A stretch of DNA of 64,000 bases from Pristionchus mayeri (lineage: Eukaryota > Nematoda > Chromadorea > Rhabditida > Neodiplogasteridae): positions 22,699,087-22,763,086 of the forward strand of contig BTRK01000001.1 in assembly GCA_036245805.1 (NCBI GenBank), given 5' to 3'. Positions 1 through 10,500 of this stretch are shown piece by piece. Below the pieces are notes generated by a model. The model was not told where the DNA came from and did no database searches. It saw only the letters and a program-made list of their open reading frames with translations. Both the position numbers and the translations under genes were made by a program. Every line of letters starts with the position of its first letter. Position 1 is the stretch's first letter.

Positions 1-428
1 AATTGTGCCAGATCATCTAGTTTGCACAAATCGAGGTAGGACCCCAAGGGCTATCAGATTCTGTGAAAAACCCAAAGTGATTTTTTTTGCTGTTCCCTCT
101 GGTGTGCGATTCTTATACGAACGCACTTATGAAGAAAAAAGGAGATCTCAAATCAATCTTCTATGTTCAAGTGTTTGCGGGAAAATACTAGAAAAATCTC
201 ACGATAGAGTTGGAATATTTCTGAAGAAATAAATGGACTATTTAGAAAAAATATTTAAGGGACATGGTGCTAAAAATTGGAGGAAATTGATATACTATGA
301 GCCATGAAAATATTATTCAAATTTGCCCACATACTTTATCCGCACCCTGTAGCGGCTCCTAAATAAATTTTTGAAATAATGTAGTTCACATCCCTCAAAA
401 TAACCTATTTTATGATGAACGAATTTAG

Positions 429-3400
429 AGCCGATGATAACGAGACAGCGCTCCGCAAGAGACTCGAACAGTACCATTCCATGGTGAGATTTTGACCTGT
501 AGCACGGGTAATGAATGATCAACGCACAATTTGAGACATTCCCCTTGGTGGAGTTCTACTCGAAGCACAACCTCCATCACGAGATCGACGCTTCCAAGTC
601 GATGGCCAGTGTTTCCCAGCAGGCGAGTTGAGAACATAGAGAAAGACATCTACAAAATTGCCCTATGTCGTTTGTGTGAAGGCCAGGAATCCTAAGAAAA
701 GTTGCGAGAGAGTAGCTACTGTTAATACATTTATGTCATTCTGCACGAGATTCTCAGGATCAGATTTACTAATACACAGCTCATATATACAATCCAAAAT
801 AAATTATGTAGAAATAAAATCTAGCAGGGCTTCAGTACTAGATCCATATGAATTAGAGTTCTTAATTCGGGTCACGGTCTCTTCATTTTACACACTCTCT
901 CGACCGGTGGAATGACGAGAGAGTGTGTAGAATGAAGAGACCGTGGTTTCATTTCTCGAACTATAGTATAAATAGCTGAATTATTGATTACATGAGGTCG
1001 TTTGTCCAAGAATCGAACGAATGCAGCTAAATATAGCACAGCAAAAATACCAATTTTCTGAATTTGTGTGTATGGGCCACCATATACAACGTTTAAAACA
1101 AATAATAAATAATATCTGATTGGGGAATATACGATGCAAAAAAGGATAGTCACTAGATATGAAAGGTTCACTGGGTCAGAATAGTTCAACGGGCCAATAG
1201 ATCATATAGCTTGAAAAAAAGAACATAGTTTAATTACGATTAAAATGGCGAATAACGGAAATACGGGAGGGTAAACTACTCAGGGGAACTGGTTTGATTC
1301 TCATTGTTCACTAAAGGCCTTGCCGCTCTTGGAAAGAAACTGTTATGTCTACAGTTGAAGTTCGATCCAGGGTTGTTGAAGCTCATGCCATTTCGAGTGT
1401 AGTAAATTTTGAAATAATGGGGTTTTTGGTTGGAAATACTATATTTGCCTCTAAGGAGATTATTGGCTACTCTCACCTCTACATTTTTGGTTCGTAATGC
1501 TCTAAGGATAGTGTGACAGGCAGTTTTGCCCTTATTGGATACGGTAATGTACTGGGCTGAAAAGGAGAGATTTTTCTGAATAACAAAACCGAGGTCTTTT
1601 ACTCGGTCTTTTTCTCTTTTTGTTCTAGAGTTGTGGTTCCTATAGCATATGTTCGCTTTGTATTTGCCCTGCCCAGGTGCAATGAGTTGCATTTATGCGC
1701 ATCAAAGGAGAGTTGCCACTTTTCAGACCAGTTTACGATAGTGTCAATCGCAGCTTGTAGAGGGGCGGGTGAATTCCCCTTCCTAAATGACCGATATATT
1801 TTTATATCGTCGGCGTACATTCTTGCAACGACTCCATGATTTTGCACTAGAGTAGGGATTTCTGAGGTTTAAATGAGGAAAAGCAAAGGGCCTAGGACTG
1901 AGCCCTGTGGTACACCGCTCTCCCCCTTAGATTTATTAGCGCATCGTTTCATGAAGCGGAAAAACTTATTCTTATCGTCGCTTTCGATAACTTTTTTCTC
2001 GATGGTTTTGTGATAACGTTGCAGTTTTTTTGCGAAACTTTTTGTTGAGAGACTCGAATTTAGCACATTAGACACAGTAACTAGGTATGACTAATAATTG
2101 ATAGATTTCCATACATATTAATGGCGGTGGCTTCATTAGCTAGTATATCTTTGCTTGAGGAATACAGTTTTTTTTGTACAGATCAGCTCGCATTACACTA
2201 GGGCCCCCACTCAAAATTTCAAGTTTTTCTAAAATTCTATTCTGTTATTTGCGGTGGGGTTATCGATGGCGCAGAAAAAGAATAGCGTCACTAGAATTAT
2301 ATTATATTTCATTTTCAATTAGTATCACCCTATTTCTCTAAGCTTCCCCCATCGTGATGTGGTACAAGCTCTCCAGCGGTTCGTTGGGTTCATCTGTTCA
2401 GCGGGTCATATTGGCAAATTTTTAAACTTTTATATTAGCTTTTTCTTCGTTGCAGTCTATAAAGCATTTACGCATGGTGAATAATCGACAAATTTAAATT
2501 CGTTTCTAAGCATGCGACGATCGCAATCAAGAACGAATATTAAAGGTATACTGTAGAAAAGTCAACAGTTTGTTCTCCAGTTCTCCAGTTTGAAATCATG
2601 CCGTATATAGCCTGAATAATCTCGACATTATTTTTACCACCAGGAATATTAAAAATTAAGAAATGTGCATTAAAGTTACCCAACAAGGAGGAAATTTACC
2701 ACCTATTTTTTTGTTTTCCATTGAATAGACGATGGCTAAACTAGTTGAGAAAGAAAATACGAAAATGCGAAAAAATCAATAATAGCCCCAGGCGAAGGCC
2801 GGAAAGTATCCGGGTGAAGTTGCCTGATCCAAAACTCTCGCTTTTGCATACTCTCTCATACACGCGACGCGCGCACATTGCGTCGCGACTCGAGATCGGG
2901 GTCTCGTCCTTGTTGTGTAGCTTTAACAAAGCTGTTGATTCATGCAGTTGGCGTAAACTTCAACCTCAATTCTGATGAAGACCGTTGAAGTGAATTTTTT
3001 TTCTCTTCAATGAAAATTCGAATATCCTGAACTGAAGAGAAAATGAAGAGGCGTACCTCTTGAAACGTTAGCTAGATAAGCCGAGTACTCTCGTTATTTT
3101 AAATGGGCCGTTAATTTTTTTAAAATGCTATTTCGTTACCCAACACGGACGAAACCCTGATCCCAAGGCGCGACGCATTATGCGCGCGTTGCGTGTATCA
3201 GAGAGTATGCAAAAGTGAGAGTTTTGGATCAAGCAACTTCACCCTTATCCTTTCCGGCCTTCGCCTGGGACTATTATTGATTTTTCGCTTTTTCCTGTTT
3301 TCTTTCTCAACTAATTTAGATTAGATCGGCTATTTAATGGCGGATAAATATAGGGGGTCAATTTCGTCCTTGTTGGGTAACTTTAACAGAGAGAGCAAAT

Positions 3401-5141
3401 CTTATCAATAGATGAAAACTTAAATATACAGCATTTCAGGCAACCTGTTCAGTTTGTTTTCACCGATGTTGTTTACATTTAGTATGTGTTCTGTATAAAA
3501 TACGGGTTTATATATATATATATTTATGCTATTTCGTTCGAAATAACGTGTGAGAAAACTGTAATAGAACAGGAAATTAATGACGATTAAATGACGAATG
3601 AATAACGGGACAATGGGGTCAGGGGGGGGGGGAGGGATCTACTCAGGGGAACTAGTCTGATTCTCGGAATTTACTAAAAGCCTTGCCGCTCTTGGAAAGA
3701 AACTGTTGTGTCTGTAGTTGTGGTTCGATCCAGGATTATTGAAGTTCATGCCGTTTCGAGTGTAGTAAATTTTGAAATAACGTGGCTTTCGGTTGGAAAT
3801 ACTATATTTGCCTCGGATGAGATTTGTGGCTACTCTCATATCAATCGCTATTCTACGCTTCTCTAGGGAATCAATGCCTAGTTTCTTGTTGCGATCGAAA
3901 ACGGAGGGCATGTTTTCCCATGTATGATTTAAACAGCGCATAAATAAACGTCGTGTGAAGTAGTTCTGTACCTTTTCCAATTCCTTTTTATCCTTGTTTT
4001 GGTAAGGGCTGAATACGGATGAAGCGCTTTCTAAAATCGGTCTAATGTACATTGAGTACGTTTTTAGGAGTACTTCTATATTTGTGGTTCGTAAGGCTCT
4101 GAGTATAGTGTGGCAGGCAGTTTTGGCTTTAATGGATACGGTAGTGGAATGGTCGGAAAATGAGAGGTTTTTCTGGATAACAAAACCTAGGTCTTTCACT
4201 TTTTCTTTTTGCTCTAAAGTTGTGGTGCCTATAGAATATGTTCGCTTTATATTTGCTCTGCCATGGTGCAATGAGTTACATTTATGCGCAGCAAGAGGGA
4301 GTTGCCACTCTTCTGACCATTTTGCGATTATATTAATTGCTGATTGGAGAGAGGCAGGTGAGTTTCCCTTCCTAAAGGATCGATATATTTTTATATCATC
4401 GGCATACATTCTTGCGACAACGCCATGATTTTGCACTAGAGTAGGGATTTCCGAGGTGTAAATTAGGAAGAGCAAAGGTCCTAAGACTGAGCCCTGTGGG
4501 ACGCCGCTAGTCACAGGCATTGAGGTAGAAAGCGCATCTTTTACTCTCACTTGGAATGATCTATGTGTGAGATATCCTGTTATCCATTTTATTGTATTAT
4601 CGGAGAGACCTATAGTGCTAAGCTTGAGTTTTAGCTTGGGGTGGGATACTCTGTCAAAAGCTTTTGCGAAATCAAAGTAGATCACCTCAACTGGCTTCCC
4701 ATCACTAATAGAGGATGTCCAGTGTTCGAGGACTTCGAGCATTTGGAGTTCACGAGATCTTTTCTTTCGGAATCCATACTGCTCATCAGGGAAAATTTGT
4801 AATTGCTCACAATGGGTAATAATGGACTTGCACAAAATTCGCTCAAAATCTCGGCCGAAGAAGGATGTAATTGAGATAGGCCTGTAAGTTAGGGGATTTG
4901 AAAAGGTGGGTGATTTCTTAACGGGGGTTACTATGGAATGCCTCCAATGGCATTCCATAGTAACCCCCGTTTTGTATTTTTTAACAACTTTCTATGTTTG
5001 AAAATGATCGTGAAAGGGGCCAGTTCTCTGAACTTGGTGCTGATGAGTAAAATGCCGTACTCATATTTTACATTTAAGATCGATGCAATTTTCTCCAAGT
5101 ACACGAAGCCCCTGCAGAAGGATCGTGTGGCTCACATCTGA
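429..5141 (+). CDS. let-754: Adenylate kinase 2-type (LET-754-like), C-terminal exons only
   Basis: Adenylate kinase converts ATP + AMP to 2 ADP; the AK2 type works in the mitochondrial intermembrane space or cytosol. Three last exons are visible: 429-483 (RADDNETALRKRLEQYH, the AK2 segment after the LID domain that carries the AMP/ATP-contacting arginines), 536-622 (PLVEFYSKHNLHHEIDASKS, typical AK2/AK3 C-terminal strand and helix) and 5079-5141 (IDAIFSKYTKPLQ to TGA). Phases agree. The second exon ends in CAG|GCGAGT, so the last intron (623-5078) is a GC-AG intron with acceptor TTTAAG. If this donor is not used, the frame stops at 629-631, giving a protein without the last helix. The 536 acceptor is TTGAG. 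The N-terminal half, P-loop included, lies upstream of the window. The last intron is full of mobile elements. Family assignment is firm; the gene symbol is by analogy with C. elegans. Confidence 0.8.
873..945. repeat. Near-perfect 30-bp hairpin in AK2 intron
   Basis: Arms 873-902 and 916-945 are reverse complements with one mismatch and a 13-nt loop. It lies in the large last intron of the AK2 gene. It could be a tiny inverted-repeat element, a cruciform or a hairpin RNA source; the sequence alone does not decide. Confidence 0.75.
1276..2090 (-). mobile_element. LINE (CR1/jockey-like) fragment with internal deletions
   Basis: On the minus strand, pieces of the reverse transcriptase seen intact at 3639-4958 reappear: the motif B run [15 protein letters not shown] (near 1875-1920), the YADD catalytic motif (near 1820), the thumb region, and the C-terminal end around [12 protein letters not shown] (near 1320-1345). 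The order is kept but segments are missing. Sequence from upstream of the RT (KKLQRYHKTIEKK...) is joined directly to motif B, and the thumb-to-tail part is shortened. The reading frame also shifts between pieces. This is a dead, rearranged copy inside the AK2 intron. Confidence 0.8.
2674..3382. mobile_element. TTAA-flanked long inverted-repeat element (piggyBac-like non-autonomous), copy 1
   Basis: The element starts AGTTACCCAACAAGGA at 2674 and ends with the reverse complement TCCTTGTTGGGTAACT at 3382. Both ends are flanked by TTAA (2670-2673 and 3383-3386), the target duplication used by piggyBac elements. The two halves, about 2674-2930 and 3130-3382, are imperfect reverse complements over their full length, including a GC-rich palindromic stretch of CGCG motifs. 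A degenerate copy of the end motif also closes the inner side of each arm (about 2908-2926, with its own TTAA; and about 3135-3149). No transposase is encoded. Copy 2 lies at 56738-57169. Confidence 0.8.
3600..4971 (-). mobile_element. LINE (CR1/jockey-like) reverse transcriptase, 5'-truncated copy
   Basis: The minus-strand open frame at 3639-4958 (439 codons) encodes most of a non-LTR reverse transcriptase: [12 protein letters not shown], the palm motif [12 protein letters not shown], the motif B run [15 protein letters not shown], the catalytic YADD, the thumb, and a C-terminal tail with [13 protein letters not shown]. The endonuclease and ORF1 are absent, so it cannot move by itself, but the RT frame is unbroken, which suggests fairly recent insertion. 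Its 5' end finishes in a perfect 23-bp fold-back (4920-4971). It sits in the AK2 last intron opposite to the host gene. The clade (CR1/jockey group) is inferred from the motif style. Confidence 0.88.
4920..4971. repeat. Perfect 23-bp hairpin at the LINE 5' junction
   Basis: Arms 4920-4942 and 4949-4971 are exact reverse complements around a 6-nt loop. On the minus strand the right end of the hairpin precedes the RT codons [11 protein letters not shown], and the inverted arm repeats those same codons. The LINE copy therefore ends in an inverted copy of its own first nucleotides. Confidence 0.85.
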
Positions 5142-7531
5142 ACTGTGAACAATCCGCACTGCGGTAGATCAAAGAGGGATCCCGGATGACCTCAGGATTC
5201 TTTTCCATATTTGACATTGTATCTTAGCCAATTTTGTTCTATATGAATATTGTTTACCAGTAGAATTTTTTCTTGAAGAAATTATCCGGGATGCACTCCA
5301 AACTCATAGTATGATAGAATATCGTCCATTTATAGTATTGTTCTTTTTGTTCCTTTCAAGGTTTCCGGTTTGTGACATGGGCAGGTGGCTGCATTTGAGC
5401 GCATTTATGATCGGAAGTGGTTGGATGTCATTTGTTTTCGCTTCAAAGGGGTCTTGTTTATTGGATGCGTGAAGCTAGGTCGTTTGCGAATCATACATTG
5501 CTTATACAGCGTTGTTTTTTTCGAATTCAATCATTAATACCATCTTGTTCGTTTGTATACTGTATTTTCTCACTTTACTCTTAGTTTACATTCCGAACAT
5601 TGCCTTCGTAACGTGATCCGATATTGCATAGACAGTTCGCTACTCTATCAGATATTCACTCCATTTGCCAGAGACGTGCTCATCCTAAAACTCGGGATAA
5701 AGTATTTTTTCCTCTAACGTTCTTTACAAATGCGAAATGCAGTGGTGAATATCTGCACAAGTATCGTTTAAAGCAGGCGAGTGGTAATTCATCGATTCGT
5801 AGATCAAACTGCTCCGTGAATGTTGGAGGGAGTAGCGCGCGTATCTCTACTCGTTGGAAGAAGAGGTCCGTAATCAATACAGTAGATCAAGCACCTTTCC
5901 CGCTACGTGACTCCTTCCGGAAGTCCTCCCCGTCCCTCTTGTCCCCTTCTAAAACTTGTCTAAACCCTCTTGTATGTGTCTTCGCAAGATCTTCGTGTAT
6001 CTTCTTATTACTTGTATGAAAATACCTGAACACGTGTCCCTCCTCCATGTTCAACTTTATCTTTCCTCTACCACCCCTTTCCAAACAGTTGAGGTTCCTT
6101 CTCCATAGCTTCGATCATTGACTTCTTTATAATCGCTCCTCTGTTCCATCATTCGTATAGTAAGAGCCCTCTTATCAGTTCTACCCAAGGGCGGAGACTG
6201 GATCCTCAGAACCTCCGCTATTGAAATCTCATCATTTCACTGAAACGTCAGTCAACTGCCCAGTCGCTCAGGCTTGCGATAGTAACGTTGCTCGTCTGCA
6301 ATGCAAATGCTTCATTTGAATTTGGCATAATCTTGTTCTTCACTAATCATGTCTTCTCTCTCTCTTCTCCTATTTTATGTCGATCGTTCTCACGCGTATC
6401 ATTCTGAGGTTTTCACTCCAGCTGGCAATTTGAATTGGCATTTTGTTACGGTTTCGCAACCCGGGGCCCCCGCTGAGGTTTCACAATCGAAGGAGCAAGG
6501 GATTTGTCATCATTCTTGGATTACGCAATTGCGCAATCATGTTGTGACACGGCTAAATAGATCGAGGGTTATTTTATTATTAGTACTATTGGTTTTATTA
6601 TTCAATTATTTCATTTCTCTCTTCGGATCTAGTTAGTGACCGTCGAAGTAATTGGTATTGCGCTCTCTGACTTGGTTTCTCTCCGAAATTGTTACAATCC
6701 GTAATCTATTGACACCCTTGGAGGGGAGTTGTTTTTGTGTTGGCGGATAAGAAGGGGAGAGAGACAGAGGGGTTAGTGTGAGAAATAGAGGGAAAAGGGG
6801 GAGTGGAGTGGGGAGTGACCAATGGACGAATGGTTTGCATCTCTGTTTACAACCCTCGAATTCTTGTTAGAAGCGCTAATCTTTCCATTCCTCGAAATGT
6901 CGCGACTGGTGTTCTTATAATTCCCTCGCTTTATTTCACTTTACGCCTGCGAATTGTGGTGAATGGTGACTCAGAAGAAGCTACTGTGTATCGTTACCCA
7001 CATTTCTCTCTTGGATACACATTCCCTCTACCGCCCATTCATTCTTCTATGGTTTTCAAACAAACATTTGTCATCACTTTCGTTTTGCGCTGACCATTTT
7101 TACTTGTTTTTGGAGTTGTTTCCGTCCCTTCTTTCTGACGGACCGAATGTGAAATAGAGAGAGGGGGGGGGGAGTCGAAAGAGAGAGATTGACGGGCTAG
7201 CTCGCATATAGCACTAGCAACCTTGACACAGTGAACGGCTAGGATAGCTGTTCCTAATTCACGCTCTTCTACCGTCCATTCCAAATTTAAATTTTTTTCA
7301 AAATAAAACGACTGTTGTTGAATCTATTTCAAGTCCATTCTGAAGTAGTTGCAGTCCATTCCTATATCTGTGATTGATCCACCCCCCCCCCCTTTGTCAC
7401 TCCTATTGTCTGCCATTGCTCGTCCTATTGTCCTCTCTAATCCTCACAATCCCCTTGCAGTTCTCGGGTCGTTGGTCGTTGAGACTCGTCTCTCTCACTC
7501 AACCCACACAACACTCACAGCCACTGCAGCC
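5142..7531. other. Intergenic, AK2 to pam-1
   Basis: No open frame here has splice support or a recognisable product on either strand. Several short unsupported frames exist (for example at 5624-6019). Poly-G (7166-7174) and poly-C (7381-7391) runs occur near the pam-1 start. This interval should hold the AK2 3' UTR and the pam-1 promoter, but I see no motif I can name. Confidence 0.5.
7513..7520 (+). promoter_or_regulatory. Probable trans-splice acceptor of pam-1
   Basis: ACTCACAG lies 11 nt before the ATG, with no upstream exon in frame. This spacing is usual for nematode spliced-leader addition. Inferred from position only. Confidence 0.4.
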
Positions 7532-10500
7532 ATGGCCTGCGCGAATGGAAACGCCCCGAAGGTAACCCCCCCCCCCCTCCCTTGTTGATCGGAGTGGTTG
7601 CAGCCCGTGTACGAGCGTCTCTCGTCGACGGTGAAGCCGTCGCACTACAGACTGCAGCTGACGCCCTGTCTCAAGACGTCAGTCATCCTCCTTTGATCTC
7701 CTCTCCTTCTGTCAACAGGCGTTGCAGTGGAATAGCATCGAAAAATGATCTCATTGCGCCACCCATTTTCACTTTCTTGAGATGGATTTCTGAGCTTTGT
7801 AGCAGCTCTCCTCGTTGTGGACAGTTCCTTTGAGGGGGATGGAATAGAGAGTGCTGTAGATTGAGAGGGAGATGGCGTCTTGGGATGACTGATAGGAGTG
7901 ATAAGAAGGACGAGGTCAGGGGAGCGGGGCACTTTTTCTACGAAAAATGTCGCCTACGAAGAGTTGGAAATTCCAAGTTGGAATGATGACGCCAAGGGTT
8001 AGAAATTGTAATCTTTCCGGACGAGTTGGTGGGTGGTGACTTTGGGACGAAGGATATGTGACATTGTGCAGTTATCATCTAATCCTGCCTTGATGGTCGT
8101 AGATTGCCCGATGAGGAATAGAGCAAACCCTAATTTGTTTGCAGATTCGCGTTGACTGGAAAGGTGGAGATTGATGTGGACATCCAGAAGGAGGCTCCCG
8201 AAATCAAGCTCCACTCGGGTTCGTCACGAGAATCTTCTCTGTAGTACTGCAACCCCATTTCCTTTCCAGACGGACTTCTCATCAAGAAAGTGGACATCAA
8301 GTCTTCCGCTCAGAGTGAGTTGGCTATCCCGTGTGTAATGGAACAGAGGGGATATTTCTCTTCGCAGACTTCTCTGATGTTCGCACCGAATTGGGCAATG
8401 AGATGATTACACTCACTCCTACGGGCCCCGTCCCCGTGGGAAAGGTACGGAAGACGAGGAGATACTCTATGCTAATATCCTCCTCTCCCTTGAGGCGACG
8501 CTCTCAATCGAATTCACGGGCGAGCTGAAGAAGCACATGAAGGGATTCTATCGAAGTGTCTACAAGGGGGAAGACGGACAGGAGAAGATCCTCGCAAGTA
8601 CTCAGTTCGAGGTATGGAGAGGAAGGGGGGGGGGGTGGATGAGATGGACTCGTTCAGTCCACTTTCGCCCGCATGGCCTTCCCCTGCTTCGACGAGCCTG
8701 CTCTCAAAGCCAAATTCGACGTGGAATTGGTGGTGGACAAGACTCTGACTGCCCTCTCCAATATGGTGAGTAGTTGTGAGAGGATGGGGATGGAGTGATT
8801 GCCTTGCCTTGCTCAGAATGTGATCTCGGAGACTCCGACGGGAGAGGCACTCAAGACTGTCAGATTCGACACGACTCCCATCATGAGCACCTACCTACTC
8901 GCATTCGCAGTCGGAGATCTCGAGTACATCGAGGTAAGAGAGAGAGAAGAGGGGGGGGATGGATGGAGGGAATTGCAGACTACCACGAAAGGAGGAACCA
9001 TCGTGCGATTGTACACTGTACCTGGAAAGAAGGAACATGGAGACTTCGCTCTCGGACTGGCCAAGCGATCCCTCGAGTGGTGAGGAGAGGGGAGAGAGGG
9101 AGGAGATGAATGGGAGTGATGCAGGTACGGAGAGTGGTTCGGAATCCCCTACGCCCTTCCCAAATGTGATCTGATTGCTGTGGTGAGTGAAGAGAAAAGG
9201 GAGAAGAGAGAGATGATGACTGTCTCAGCCCGATTTCCACATGGGTGCGATGGAGAACTGGGGACTGGTGACGTTCCGTGAGGTGGCTCTTCTCTTCGAT
9301 CCCCTCAAGACGAGCAACAGACAGAAGGTACGAGAGTAGAGACGAGGGGAAGGGAAGTGACTGAGATGGGGGGGGGGGGGTATAGGGAATGAACTGCATG
9401 GTTCAGAGCTACATCGCCCTCGTGGTGGCACACGAATTGGCTCATCTCTGGTTCGGAGATCTCGTGACAATGGTGAGTGGAGTGAGGAGAGGGAGAGGGA
9501 GAGAACTGATTGCAGTACTGTGGACTGATCTGTGGCTGAAGGAGGGATTCGCCTCCTTCATGGAGTATCTCTTCGTAGGCCACAACTACGATGAGTTCAA
9601 GATTTGGCTGAGGTGAAGAGAGGGAAGAGTAGGAAGAGAGAGAGGACTTGCAGATTCGCGAGAGACGAAATCACGGGTGGCATGAATTTGGACGCCCTTC
9701 GCAACTCTCATCCCATCGAGGTGAAGAGAGGGAGAGGGAGAGAGAGAGTAGACTGACCTGCATATTCAGGTGCAAATCGATAATCCGAATGAGCTGGACG
9801 AGATCTACGATTCGATCACTTATGCCAAGTCGAACTGTGTGAATAGAATGCTGTGCGAGTACCTGGGAGAGGAGACATTCCAGGTGAGGGAAGAAGGAAG
9901 GGGGGGGGGGGTGATGTCTTTGGCTGTTCAGAAGGGACTGCACATCTACCTCGCTCGTCACTCGTATGGAAATGCGACGACTGTCGATCTGTGGAATGCC
10001 CATTCGGAAGCAAGTGGACAGGTAGGGAGGAATGAGGGGAAGGAGTGGAGGGATGGTTGATCTTCTCAGGACATCGCCAAGATGATGTCTGGATGGACTC
10101 AGCAGATGGGATTCCCGCTCATCACGGTGAAGGAAGTGAAGAGAGAGGGAGGGTGAGTGGAAAGGCCATCAATGGTCACTGCAGTCTCTCACTCAGATCC
10201 CGTGTGCTATCCCTCCAGCAGACTCGCTTCATTGTGGATGGAAGCAAGGATGAGAAGAACAGCAAGTGGATGGTGAGTGGGAAGGGGAGGGGGGGGGGGG
10301 GAGGGGGAGGGTTGTGAGACTGTCCCCTGCAGGTGCCCATCACGACACTGGTGGGTCCCTCTGCGAAGCGAGGAGAGAAGACCATCCTCACGGAGAAGGA
10401 AGGGACAATGACAGTGTCTGTCGAGGGAGATGAGTACCTCAAGGTGAGTGGAAGGAAGGGAGGGAGGGAACATGACGTTGCTCTCTCTCTCTCAGTTGAA

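Noticed and set aside
623..631. AK2 gene ending at the TGA at 629
   Set aside because: The protein would lack the C-terminal helix, while a GC donor at 623 joins in phase to a clear AK2 C-terminus at 5079; kept only as a possible minor isoform.
3639..4958. Intact, autonomous LINE
   Set aside because: The RT frame is open but endonuclease and ORF1 are missing and the 5' end is a fold-back, so the copy is truncated.
5624..6019. 131-codon plus-strand frame upstream of pam-1
   Set aside because: No acceptor/donor pattern, no recognisable domain, and an overlapping opposite frame of similar quality.
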